A stretch of DNA of 64,000 bases from Ketobacter sp. (lineage in GTDB: Bacteria; Pseudomonadota; Gammaproteobacteria; Pseudomonadales; Ketobacteraceae). Under the pieces are notes generated by a model. That model did not search any database, was not told the origin of the DNA, and saw nothing but the letters and a program-made list of their open reading frames with translations. Position numbers and translations under genes: made by a program. This document shows positions 8,732-16,747 of this stretch, piece by piece. The DNA is taken from assembly GCF_003671495.1 (NCBI RefSeq), contig NZ_RCHN01000003.1:1-64000 (forward strand), in the 5' to 3' direction. The first letter of the stretch is position 1, and every line of letters begins with the position of its first letter.

Positions 8732-9192
8732 TTGCTCTCCTTGGCGGGGAACAACATGAGCACCAGAATGAAGAGATACAGCCTGTGAATGGGATGACTG
8801 TCAGTCGCGTTGGGATGCCTGTGCGGCACAGCTTGACTCTTTAGTCACCAGTAGAGAAATATTTCCCCTCTGCACACAACCCGTTTCGCCGTTCTTCCTG
8901 TGTGTTGTTTGATCCTGTTGTTGAACCCTGCTTTTTGTTTCTTATTTTTGTTGGGTGGCTAACCCTCAATCAGATGACTTATGAGCATCTGTAAACATAG
9001 TGTCCAAATACAATTTATTTTGCAATATGTTTTGCAAAATAAATTGTCAAATTGCTCTCATATAAACAGCGGCGGCGATTTGTCTCCCATTATTAGCACC
9101 ATCGTTCTAGTAAAACCACTGGGATTGAGTCGAATTTGAGCGCAAGCCGACGAAAGGCAGCGGGGTATCAGAAGCAAAGAGAGGCTTATGAA
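8732..9192. other. 461-bp non-coding region between fadL-type gene and draT
   Basis: No credible gene was found here; the short open frames lack ribosome sites and family features. The segment is AT-rich in its middle (about 8920-9060), contains the 16-bp inverted repeat described separately, and must hold the promoter of the FadL-type genes. The right end holds the 3' end of draT, without a visible T-run hairpin. Confidence 0.6.
9010..9047. promoter_or_regulatory. 16-bp perfect inverted repeat, candidate operator
   Basis: ACAATTTATTTTGCAA (9010-9025) and its exact reverse complement (9032-9047) flank 6 nt. It lies about 280 bp upstream of the first FadL-type gene and about 145 bp past the draT stop. 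No T-run follows a GC-rich stem, so an operator is more likely than a terminator. Both this and the palindrome at 1432-1473 carry the string ATAAATT within an arm, though in opposite orientation. Confidence 0.45.
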
Positions 9193-10017
9193 TCAATAAG
9201 AAAGGAGGACTTCGTAGACGCCCCCTATGACCAGGAATTCCTGCTCCCCTTTCAAGACACCGGGCAGCAGGTCGTGAAAATACAGCAATTTGGGCAGCGG
9301 AACCTGCGCGGCGAGCACGGTATCGCCGAACGCACAGGCCTGCTCCCGATCTGCGCTAAAGGAATTGAGGTTATTCAGCAGCACCGCCACCCGCTCGCTT
9401 TGCGGCGGCGACATGCACTCAAAATCCTGCAGGCGGTTAAGGCCGCGATAAAGGGTCCAGTGCAAGCGCCCACCGTGGCGCCGGCGCAACTCATACTGAC
9501 AATAGCTGTAGAGCAGGTCCAGCTGTGCCTCCAGCGCATTGGTGTTGTACAACCCACGGACATAGTCCGCCTGGTAGGCATGGTATGCCGCGGAATCCAT
9601 CTCCCGCAACGGCCCCCCATGGCGCCGGGTCAACAGACCAAAGCGGGATTCCACCCAGCGTTTCAGGACAGCGCCTTCGATGCTGTCGGCGTCGAACATC
9701 CAGCCCCGCAGCAGCCGCAGGTAATCCGCCCGGCCCCGCCGCACCCGCTGCAGATCGGGGTCGAACCCGGCGCGCTCTTTATGGTCCAGCAGAAAGCAGG
9801 CACTCATGTAATCCCGAAAATGCAACGCCCGCACTGCAGGGTCATCGATGCGATCCAAGGCGCCAAACAGGGCGCGGTGCAACACCTGAACCCCGTCGAT
9901 CTCAATCGGCTCAGGGTGGCGTTGGTAGGTCAGTCCGCCCAGGATCACGGCCGGCAGATTACAGTGATTCAAGGCGCTGCGCGCGTACGCGGGTAATGTA
10001 GCCGGTTTGGAAGACAT
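9193..10017 (-). CDS. draT: NAD+-dinitrogenase-reductase ADP-ribosyltransferase (DraT)
   Basis: A 274-residue protein recognised as DraT from family segments LGGLTYQRHPEPIEIDG near residue 28, RGRADYLRLLRGW in the middle, and AVLKRWVESRFGL directly after. DraT transfers ADP-ribose from NAD+ to an arginine of NifH, switching nitrogenase off when ammonium appears. It is read from an ATG at 10017 (a GTG at 10020 directly precedes it) and is divergent from draG. No nif gene lies in this window, so nitrogen fixation elsewhere in the genome or a different target protein are both possible. A 286-codon frame on the other strand is a shadow. Confidence 0.85.
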   Translation of the reverse strand: MSSKPATLPAYARSALNHCNLPAVILGGLTYQRHPEPIEIDGVQVLHRALFGALDRIDDPAVRALHFRDYMSACFLLDHKERAGFDPDLQRVRRGRADYLRLLRGWMFDADSIEGAVLKRWVESRFGLLTRRHGGPLREMDSAAYHAYQADYVRGLYNTNALEAQLDLLYSYCQYELRRRHGGRLHWTLYRGLNRLQDFECMSPPQSERVAVLLNNLNSFSADREQACAFGDTVLAAQVPLPKLLYFHDLLPGVLKGEQEFLVIGGVYEVLLSY

Positions 10018-10097
10018 CACTTAAATCCGATTGAACCGGTTTACGGGAAGCCCTGATAATACCTCGAACTGGTCCGTTGATAAGGTGTATTTATCCC

Positions 10098-11006
10098 ATG
10101 TTTGACCGAGGACAACGCTACCGTGGCTGCCTGTTGGGATTGGCAGCCGGGGACGCCGTGGGCACCACTCTGGAATTCCGCGAGCCCGGCAGTTTTGAAC
10201 CCCTGACCGACATGGTGGGTGGCGGCCCCTTCAACCTGCAAGCGGGGCAATGGACCGACGACACCTCCATGGCCCTCTGCCTGGCCCACTCACTGCTGCA
10301 CTGCCAGGGCTTTGATCCGGCAGATCAGATGCAACGCTATTGCGCCTGGCGCAAGGAAGGCTACATGAGCAGCAATGGGCGCTGCTTTGACATCGGGGTC
10401 ACCGTTTCCGAAGCCCTCAGTCAGTTTCTTTCAACCGGCGACCCGTTCTCCGGCTCCAGCAACCCCTTCAGTGCCGGCAACGGCTCCCTGATGCGACTGG
10501 CCCCCGTGGTCATGTACTTCAGCCCGAACCTGCAACAGGTGATCCACTATTGCGGGGAAAGCTCCCGCACCACGCACGCCGCACTGGAGTGCATTGACGC
10601 CTGCCGCTATTTCGGCAGCCTGCTGCATCTGGCATTGACGGGCACCGAGAAAAGCCGCCTGTTGAACAGTACAGAGTACACACCGGAAACCCGCAAAGTG
10701 AGTGCTGTCAGCCGGGGGGAATATCAAACCAAAACCCCGGCACAGATTAAAGGCAGCGGCTATGTGGTCGATTGTCTGGAAGCGGCCCTTTGGTGTTTTT
10801 ACCGCACCGATAATTTTCGTGATGCCATCCTGATGGCGGCCAACCTGGGGGATGATGCCGACACCACGGCCGCCGTGTGCGGCCAGATTGCCGGCGCTTT
10901 TTACGGGGTGGAGGGCATCCCCGCACCCTGGCGCAACCAGCTCACCATGGCCGCGGAGATCGCGCAGCTGAGTGATCGACTGGCGGCGGCCAGTTCGCGC
11001 AACTGA
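10098..11006 (+). CDS. draG: ADP-ribosyl-dinitrogenase reductase hydrolase (DraG)
   Basis: A 302-residue ADP-ribosylhydrolase. The di-metal site motifs WTDDTSM (near residue 55) and GDDADTTAAV (near residue 258) are both present, as is AGNGSLMRL. DraG removes ADP-ribose from NifH and restores activity. The ATG at 10098 is preceded by TAAGGTG; an upstream TTG is a less likely start. The 80-bp space to draT on the other strand must hold both promoters, and GATAAT at about 10055 could be the -10 for draG. DraG-like hydrolases are widespread without nitrogenase, but the paired DraT makes the nitrogenase-type system the best reading. Confidence 0.85.
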   Translation: MFDRGQRYRGCLLGLAAGDAVGTTLEFREPGSFEPLTDMVGGGPFNLQAGQWTDDTSMALCLAHSLLHCQGFDPADQMQRYCAWRKEGYMSSNGRCFDIGVTVSEALSQFLSTGDPFSGSSNPFSAGNGSLMRLAPVVMYFSPNLQQVIHYCGESSRTTHAALECIDACRYFGSLLHLALTGTEKSRLLNSTEYTPETRKVSAVSRGEYQTKTPAQIKGSGYVVDCLEAALWCFYRTDNFRDAILMAANLGDDADTTAAVCGQIAGAFYGVEGIPAPWRNQLTMAAEIAQLSDRLAAASSRN

Positions 11007-11011
11007 TCCGG

Positions 11012-12424
11012 CTACAGCACCAGCTCCGCCACCTTCTGACGCAAACCCGGTGACGCCGTCTGCGGCTTGGTCCGGGGTGCCAATTGAAAATCCGCCAGCA
11101 CGGCATCCACCGCCCGGGCCGCGCTCTGGCAGGCCCCTTCCATGGTGATGGTCCAATCCGTTTGGGTCCAGTCACCGGCCACCGCCAGCCCCCGCACCGA
11201 GGTTTTCTGCGGCGGGCGCACACCGGCACTGCCTGGACGCTGGGCCATGGTGGAATTGGGCATGCGCACAATATGACTGTGAATCACCTGCGCATCCCGG
11301 GCCTGGGGATAATACTGCCGCAGCATCGCCATCTGGGTGTCCACGATTTCCTTGTTGGAGCATTTGATCAGCTCATAGGACGCAGACACCGTGGTGGAAT
11401 AAAACCAGTTCTTGTCCGGGGAGCGACCGTGCATGGTCTGCCGGTCCCACACCTGCTCCAGCACACCTTCCCCTCCCAACAGGATCTCACCCCAGTCCTG
11501 CATGCCGATGCTGCGGTCCAGATACAGGTTCACACTGACGATGGGCACCGGCGTCAGCTCGGCCACTGCCCTGTCGTAAATCTCATGTTCCGGCACCTGG
11601 TCCAGCAAGCCTTTCACCTGCCACACCGGCACCGCACAAATCACGCAATCCGCCTCCAGGGTTTGCCCGCTGCGCAGGGTCACGCCCTTCACCTTGCCGG
11701 CCTCCACATTGACCTGGGCCACGGGGGACCGATAACGCACCTTGACGCCACGCGCTTCGAATATTTTTTTGGTCGGCGTCACAAACAGGGTATCCAGATC
11801 CACCGTGGGGTAACCGATGGACACCGGCTCCCCCGTTTTCAGCGCCTGGCGGATGCCGGTCACCAGCAGATCCGCCGGTACCTTGGCTGAGGAAATCTCG
11901 GTCTTGTCGCCGGTCAGGCCGATGACAATGCCATCCCACATGGCCTTGCGGGCCGAGGCCGGCATGCCGATCCGCTGGAACCACTCATCGGCGGTAATGC
12001 GGTCCAGGTCTTCCGGCTGACGCAACGCATCGCGGAACAACTTCGCCTGGGCAATGGCAGTGCGCACTTTATCCAGGCCGCTCACCCCGGGCAGATCCCC
12101 CAGTGCCGCGCGCAGTCCGTCCAGCCCCCAGAAGGCATTGCGCCGTACGGCACCGCCTGGCAGCCGCATGGACATGTGCCCCGGGAAGGCCACATGTTGA
12201 CGGGTGCCCACGCTTTCCAGGTAACGGAACAGGTTTTCGTAACCACTGGCAAACACGTGCTGGCCATTGTCCGGCACATCGTCCACCTCCGGCTGGGGAA
12301 TGGCGATGGTGCGCCCGCCCAGGGAGCCCCGTCGTTCCAACAGGGTCACGTCATGCCCGGCTTCCGCCAGCCAGACCGCGGAAGACAGGCCCGACAGGCC
12401 ACCACCGATGACTATACATTTCAT
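11012..12424 (-). CDS. FAD-dependent desaturase/dehydroxylase, HpnE-like
   Basis: A 470-residue flavoprotein with an N-terminal Rossmann motif GGGLSGLSSA, the family segment DNGQHVF near residue 52, and a C-terminal AGDWTQTDWTITMEGA that contacts FAD and substrate. These fit the amine-oxidase/phytoene-desaturase superfamily, closest to HpnE, which reduces hydroxysqualene to squalene. The hpnC and hpnD synthase genes that normally accompany hpnE are absent here, so a carotenoid or other isoprenoid substrate remains possible. It converges on draG with a gap of only 5 bp. Confidence 0.7.
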   Translation of the reverse strand: MKCIVIGGGLSGLSSAVWLAEAGHDVTLLERRGSLGGRTIAIPQPEVDDVPDNGQHVFASGYENLFRYLESVGTRQHVAFPGHMSMRLPGGAVRRNAFWGLDGLRAALGDLPGVSGLDKVRTAIAQAKLFRDALRQPEDLDRITADEWFQRIGMPASARKAMWDGIVIGLTGDKTEISSAKVPADLLVTGIRQALKTGEPVSIGYPTVDLDTLFVTPTKKIFEARGVKVRYRSPVAQVNVEAGKVKGVTLRSGQTLEADCVICAVPVWQVKGLLDQVPEHEIYDRAVAELTPVPIVSVNLYLDRSIGMQDWGEILLGGEGVLEQVWDRQTMHGRSPDKNWFYSTTVSASYELIKCSNKEIVDTQMAMLRQYYPQARDAQVIHSHIVRMPNSTMAQRPGSAGVRPPQKTSVRGLAVAGDWTQTDWTITMEGACQSAARAVDAVLADFQLAPRTKPQTASPGLRQKVAELVL

Positions 12425-12639
12425 AATGATTCGTTCCCTCTTTAGCGACGTCGCGTGTGCAATCCGGTAAACATACTATGTCCCCTGTCAGCGGATCATT
12501 AACCCGCCAGAACAGAATGTGCATCGCATCGGATTTCTTACGCTGCCTGTCACATTCTGCAAGCCCACCGCGTCTTTTGAGGTGTACAGGATTCACCTAT
12601 ACTTCCGGCACACCCATCCCGTTGCCACAGGAACTGCCC

Positions 12640-13104
12640 ATGTCCGATCTGTATGAAAGCCCGAAATCCATCGTCGGAGACGTGCGCAAGGGCAACCTGT
12701 TTCTGGCCATCATCATCGGGGTAGTAGTGGACTTCGGCTTGACGCTCGTTGCCGGCGGTGTGCTGGGTTCCATCATCGGTTTTGCCTTGCTGGAACAGGG
12801 CATTCCAGCCTCCCAGCTGGAAGCGGAAATCGACCGTACCCTGCCCGCCGTGATGGACAGCGCCATGGGTTACGGATTCACTGCGATCGGCCTGTTCGCT
12901 TCTTTTCTTGGCGCTTTTTTGGCAGCGAAATACAGTAATCATAAGGAATATACCGTGGCGACGGTGCTGGCGGTGATTGCCCTGCTGGTGTCCTGGTTGG
13001 TTGAAGACGCCAGCTCATCCGCATTGAAACATTACACCCTGGTGGTGCTGGGCGTTGCGGTGATCTATCTGGGCGCGCGCACTCACGTCAGGGGCAAGCT
13101 CTAA
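12640..13104 (+). CDS. Hypothetical four-helix membrane protein
   Basis: A 154-residue protein with about four hydrophobic segments (near residues 20-45, 70-92, 102-120 and 130-147) and no family motif that I recognise. The longer open frame upstream lacks membrane-protein character; the ATG at 12640 follows an AGGA ribosome site and gives a polar N-terminus before the first helix. It stands alone between divergent and convergent genes. Function unknown. Confidence 0.6.
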   Translation: MSDLYESPKSIVGDVRKGNLFLAIIIGVVVDFGLTLVAGGVLGSIIGFALLEQGIPASQLEAEIDRTLPAVMDSAMGYGFTAIGLFASFLGAFLAAKYSNHKEYTVATVLAVIALLVSWLVEDASSSALKHYTLVVLGVAVIYLGARTHVRGKL

Positions 13105-13142
13105 CGTACTGCGTGAGGCTGCGCGATGGCTGGTGATCTGGC

Positions 13143-13159
13143 GGGCGCAGGATGCGCCC
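13143..13159. terminator. GC hairpin between convergent genes
   Basis: GGGCGCA (13143-13149) pairs with TGCGCCC (13153-13159) around a 3-nt loop, just past the dapD stop and between two convergent genes. There is no clear T-run on either side, so it may act as a weak or factor-dependent terminator, or only protect 3' ends. Confidence 0.35.
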
Positions 13160-13160
13160 T

Positions 13161-14060
13161 TCAGTCGTTGTTGTGCAGTGTGGTATTGATGCCACCCCAG
13201 CGTCCGGAGTCTGTTGGCAACACCTCGACGCAACCACTTTGGCTGTTGCGCCGGAACAGCAATCCGGGCTGGCCCGATAATACCCGGGCCGCAACCACTG
13301 TACCGTCGGGCAGGCGCACCTTGGTACCAGCGGTGACATAAAGCCCCGCCTCCACAATGGAATCGTCCCCCAGGGAAATCCCGATGCCTGCGTTTGCCCC
13401 CAACAGGCTGCGCTCGCCAATGGCATTCACCTGCTTGCCGCCGCCGGACAAGGTGCCCATGATGGAGGAGCCCGCCCCCACATCGGATTTGGCTCCCACC
13501 ACCACACCCGGCGTGACCCGGCCCTCGATCATGCACTCCCCCAGGCTACCGGCATTGAAATTCACAAAGCCCTCATGCATGACGGTGGTGCCCGGCGCCA
13601 GGTGCGCACCCAACCGGACCCGGTCGGCATCGGCAATCCTGACGCCCGGTGGAATCACGTAATCCACCATGCGCGGAAACTTGTCAATCGAAAACACCGT
13701 CAGGTGATGGTCCTCTGCCACCAGCGCCATCCGCAGTGCATCCACCCGATTGGGCAACACCGGACCGGCAGAGGTCCAGGCCACGTTCTGCAACAAGGCA
13801 AAAATACCGTCGAGGTTCATGGAGTTCGGCGTCATTGCGCACTCCGACAGCAAATGCAGGCGCAGATAGACCTCAGCGGTGGACACCGGCGGACTGGCAA
13901 TATCCCCGATACACACCTCCACCCATTCGGCCTCAATCAGGCCCAGCTTCCTCGCCAGACAATTGCGCTCAATTTTTTGGTTATCCCGGGGAAACCACAC
14001 ATCCAAAACCGTTCCCGATTCCCGGTCACGATAACTGTGTCCTATCCGTGTTAATGCCAC
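13161..14060 (-). CDS. dapD: Tetrahydrodipicolinate N-succinyltransferase
   Basis: A 299-residue left-handed beta-helix acyltransferase of the longer DapD type found in Pseudomonas and Actinobacteria. Segments RLGAHLAPGTTVMHEGFVN, GTLSGGGK and GANAGIGISLGD match that family. It succinylates tetrahydrodipicolinate with succinyl-CoA in lysine and meso-diaminopimelate synthesis. The start is a GTG with an AGAGGA ribosome site. It lies 11 bp behind a GlxA-type AraC regulator and is probably co-transcribed with it, an unusual partner for a housekeeping dap gene. Whether another dapD exists in the genome is not visible here. Confidence 0.8.
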   Translation of the reverse strand: MALTRIGHSYRDRESGTVLDVWFPRDNQKIERNCLARKLGLIEAEWVEVCIGDIASPPVSTAEVYLRLHLLSECAMTPNSMNLDGIFALLQNVAWTSAGPVLPNRVDALRMALVAEDHHLTVFSIDKFPRMVDYVIPPGVRIADADRVRLGAHLAPGTTVMHEGFVNFNAGSLGECMIEGRVTPGVVVGAKSDVGAGSSIMGTLSGGGKQVNAIGERSLLGANAGIGISLGDDSIVEAGLYVTAGTKVRLPDGTVVAARVLSGQPGLLFRRNSQSGCVEVLPTDSGRWGGINTTLHNND

Positions 14061-14071
14061 ATTGATTCCTC

Positions 14072-15043
14072 TTATCGATTGATCGCCCGAAAGCGTGCCG
14101 GCGTCATGCCAGCGTGGCGTTTGAACAAACGCCGAAAGTGATTCACATCCCGGTAGCCCACCTGCTCCGCCACCTGCTCGATCTGCACCGACGATCCATC
14201 CAACAAATGTTTGGCCGCCTCCACCCGCAGTTTCTGCAAATAGTTCAACGGGGTTTCGCCGGACGCATCGGTAAAGCGCCGTTTGAAATTGCGCGGGCTC
14301 ATTCCATATTGGCGGGCCAGTTCATCCAGATTAATGTCCGCATTGAAATTCTGTTCCAGCCACTGCTGAATGGACTGCACACGCTCATCGTGATGCATGC
14401 GGTGGTGCATGATGCCCGCGTACATGGATTGGGAAGTGCGCCCCGTATCCAACATCAATGCGTTAGCACATTGGCGGGCGATTTCTTTACCACAGAGTTT
14501 CTCCACCAGATACAACGCCAGGTCATTGCCCGCGTAACCTCCGCCTGCGGTAATGATATTGCCTTCCTCAATATACAACTGATCCGGTTCCAACTGCACC
14601 TTGGGAAAGCAACCCCGCACTGTATCGAACATGCCCCAATGCGTGGTGGCCCGCTTGCCGTCCAGCAGTCCGGCGGCGGCCAGCAACACCATGCCGGTAC
14701 AGATCGAACCGATCAGCGCTCCGCGGGCTGCCTGCTGTTGCAGCCAGGGTATCACCGGTGCTGACGCCTGCAGACAGGCGTCGATGGCCTCACCACAGGA
14801 GGTGATCAGTATCACGTCCGCATCGTCCGCATCCAGCACGGCCAGATCCACTTCAATTTTCAGGCCGGTACGGGTCAACACTGGCCTCCCATCCAGAGAC
14901 GCCACCTGCACCGTGAAACGACGATCAAACTCCGCACAGGTGAGGTAGTTCCACAGGGTGCCAGTGTAGGCAAACACTTCCAGGGGGCCCACCAAGGTGG
15001 AGGCGAAGCCGAATTGCTGGGCATAAATCAGAACTTTTTTCAT
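14072..15043 (-). CDS. GlxA-family AraC transcriptional regulator
   Basis: A 323-residue regulator with an N-terminal DJ-1/PfpI-like amidotransferase fold (residues 1 to about 190, with SICTGMVLLAAAGLLDG around the nucleophile-elbow region) and a C-terminal AraC DNA-binding domain (about 215-320, ending in GYRDVNHFRRLFKRHAGMTP). Relatives control use of quaternary amines and other nitrogen compounds in Pseudomonas. A strong GAGGAGG ribosome site precedes the ATG. Co-transcription with dapD suggests that it may act on, or respond to, an amino-acid related pathway; that is inference. Confidence 0.85.
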   Translation of the reverse strand: MKKVLIYAQQFGFASTLVGPLEVFAYTGTLWNYLTCAEFDRRFTVQVASLDGRPVLTRTGLKIEVDLAVLDADDADVILITSCGEAIDACLQASAPVIPWLQQQAARGALIGSICTGMVLLAAAGLLDGKRATTHWGMFDTVRGCFPKVQLEPDQLYIEEGNIITAGGGYAGNDLALYLVEKLCGKEIARQCANALMLDTGRTSQSMYAGIMHHRMHHDERVQSIQQWLEQNFNADINLDELARQYGMSPRNFKRRFTDASGETPLNYLQKLRVEAAKHLLDGSSVQIEQVAEQVGYRDVNHFRRLFKRHAGMTPARFRAINR

Positions 15044-15174
15044 GGCCGCACCTCCTCATCGGGTCTGAACGGCTTATCTGGCACAAATAGTATTAAAACC
15101 TGTCATATATGCCAATCACTCTCCACGCCAAGGGCGCTCTATATTGGCCACTCACGCATTCAAACGAGACGACC

Positions 15175-15945
15175 ATGGACACAATAACGATGGACACACT
15201 GATGCACAGCCTGACACTGCACCAGGGCGCACTTTCCACCCGGGCACGCTGGCGCTACAACCTGCAGGCCGTTGCGGCCAGATTGAAGATCATGATTCCG
15301 GCCCTGGTGGCACATAAACCGCGGCGCCGCGCCCTCAGCAAACTGGACCTGGAGGCAATCCCCTACCCGGACAGCGCGCTGGCAAGATCCGCCGTGGAAG
15401 CGATGGAAACCGCCTCCAGCGCGGCCTTGTTCCACCATTGCTATCGCACCTACATCTGGGGCAGCCTGCTGCAACAACTGGATGAACAACAATGTGATGC
15501 CGAAATCCTGTTCGTCAGCGCCATGCTCCACGACCTGGGCCTGACCGAGCAACATCACGGCTGCTGCCACAGTGGACAGTGTTTCACCTGGGACGGCGTG
15601 TACGCGGCCAAACCGGTACTGGCGAAGACAGAACCGGCCCGCGCCGAGCGCATCAGTCAAGCGATTCTGCACCATCTGAACATTAACGTGCCGGGGGAGG
15701 TCCACGGCTGGGAAGCTCATTATCTGCAAGCGGGCGCCTCACTGGATGTGACCGGTCAGCGCAATACAGAATTACCGGCGGCGCTGCGGACGCAGGTGCT
15801 GCAGGAACACCCTCGCTTGCAACTGAAGCAGGAATTACAACAGTGGGTGGATCGGGAGGCGGCCTTGCACCCGGATTCGCGCTTTGCAGCCATGAAGCGC
15901 CTGGGGTTCAAGGGCGTGATTCGAAAAGCGCCGTTCGCTGGATAG
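15175..15945 (+). CDS. HD-domain phosphohydrolase-like protein
   Basis: A 256-residue protein with an HD metal-binding motif, MLHDLGL near residue 122, an upstream conserved histidine region (FHHCY) and a downstream HH pair (AILHHLN). This fits stand-alone HD proteins that hydrolyse nucleotides or related phosphates. The frame is open further upstream, but the ATG at 15175 follows GAGACG and starts the conserved part. It is divergent from the AraC regulator; the substrate is unknown. Confidence 0.7.
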   Translation: MDTITMDTLMHSLTLHQGALSTRARWRYNLQAVAARLKIMIPALVAHKPRRRALSKLDLEAIPYPDSALARSAVEAMETASSAALFHHCYRTYIWGSLLQQLDEQQCDAEILFVSAMLHDLGLTEQHHGCCHSGQCFTWDGVYAAKPVLAKTEPARAERISQAILHHLNINVPGEVHGWEAHYLQAGASLDVTGQRNTELPAALRTQVLQEHPRLQLKQELQQWVDREAALHPDSRFAAMKRLGFKGVIRKAPFAG

Positions 15946-15980
15946 CAGCGCGGACTCTGAATAGGATCTCGCAAAACAAA

Positions 15981-16034
15981 AACCCGGCATCCTCGCCACC
16001 AACGATTGTGATGATGGGCTCAGGATGACGGGTT
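15981..16034. terminator. Imperfect inverted repeat between convergent genes
   Basis: AACCCGGCATCCT (15981-15993) is mirrored by AGGATGACGGGTT (16022-16034) with one mismatch around a 28-nt loop. It separates the HD gene from tpx on the opposite strand. The long loop and missing T-run make it a weak terminator candidate. Confidence 0.3.
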
Positions 16035-16058
16035 CGTTACCGCACGATAGAGGCGGAA

Positions 16059-16553
16059 TTACAGCACAGCGAGGGCCGCTTCATAGTTGGGTTCATCGGC
16101 GATCTCGCCCACCTGCTCCGTGTGCAGCACTTTGCCGTTTTCATCGATCACCACCACCGCACGGGACAGCAGCCCGAGCAACGGCCCACTACTGAACTGA
16201 ACACCGTAATCCGTACCGAAACTGGAACGGAAGGTGGAGCCGATCTTCACATTGGCAATGCCTTCTGCACCGCAGAAGCGGGTCATGGCAAACGGCAGGT
16301 CCGCCGCCACGCACACCACCACGGTGTTATCCAACGCCGCGGCTTTTTGGTTGAAAGTGCGCACGGAGGTGGCACAGGTGGGCGTATCAATGGAAGGAAA
16401 AATATTCAGGATCACCCGTTTGCCCGCCAGGGCAGCAGACGTCAGCTCCGACAGATCGCCCTGCACAAAAGTATAAGCCGGTGCCTGAGTGCCAACCGCA
16501 GGCAATTCACCTACAGTCTCAATGGGATTACCTTGTAGCGTAACCGTTGCCAT
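16059..16553 (-). CDS. tpx: Thiol peroxidase (Tpx, atypical 2-Cys peroxiredoxin)
   Basis: A 164-residue peroxiredoxin with peroxidatic Cys60 in SIDTPTC and resolving Cys94 in RFCGAEG, the spacing of Tpx. It reduces hydrogen peroxide and alkyl hydroperoxides in the cytoplasm or periplasm with thioredoxin. No signal peptide is visible. An AAGGAA ribosome site precedes the ATG. Single-gene unit. Confidence 0.92.
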   Translation of the reverse strand: MATVTLQGNPIETVGELPAVGTQAPAYTFVQGDLSELTSAALAGKRVILNIFPSIDTPTCATSVRTFNQKAAALDNTVVVCVAADLPFAMTRFCGAEGIANVKIGSTFRSSFGTDYGVQFSSGPLLGLLSRAVVVIDENGKVLHTEQVGEIADEPNYEAALAVL

Positions 16554-16669
16554 AAAAAATTCCTTGTTATGAGTGGATTGGTCTTATGCAGATCAGACTG
16601 TAGTGAAAGTGGGTTCAAAAAGGAATGGTTTTCTTGATCCGGCCTGACGCGCAACACACCGGACAGGCC

Positions 16670-16702
16670 AAAAAAAACGGCTGAGGTTTGCACCTTCAGC
16701 CG
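16670..16702 (-). terminator. Rho-independent terminator of typA
   Basis: Read on the minus strand, a 7-bp stem (CGGCTGA/TCAGCCG, loop 11 nt) is followed by eight T residues. It lies 45 bp after the typA stop. Confidence 0.9.
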
Positions 16703-16747
16703 TTGTTCTGGATCGCCGGACGCCGGACCCGTGATTGTAGTTACTGC

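Noticed and set aside
9136-9996. 286-codon plus-strand frame opposite draT
   Set aside because: The minus-strand frame is a recognisable DraT with conserved segments over its whole length; the plus-strand frame has no family features and is Pro/Gln-rich as expected of an antisense shadow.
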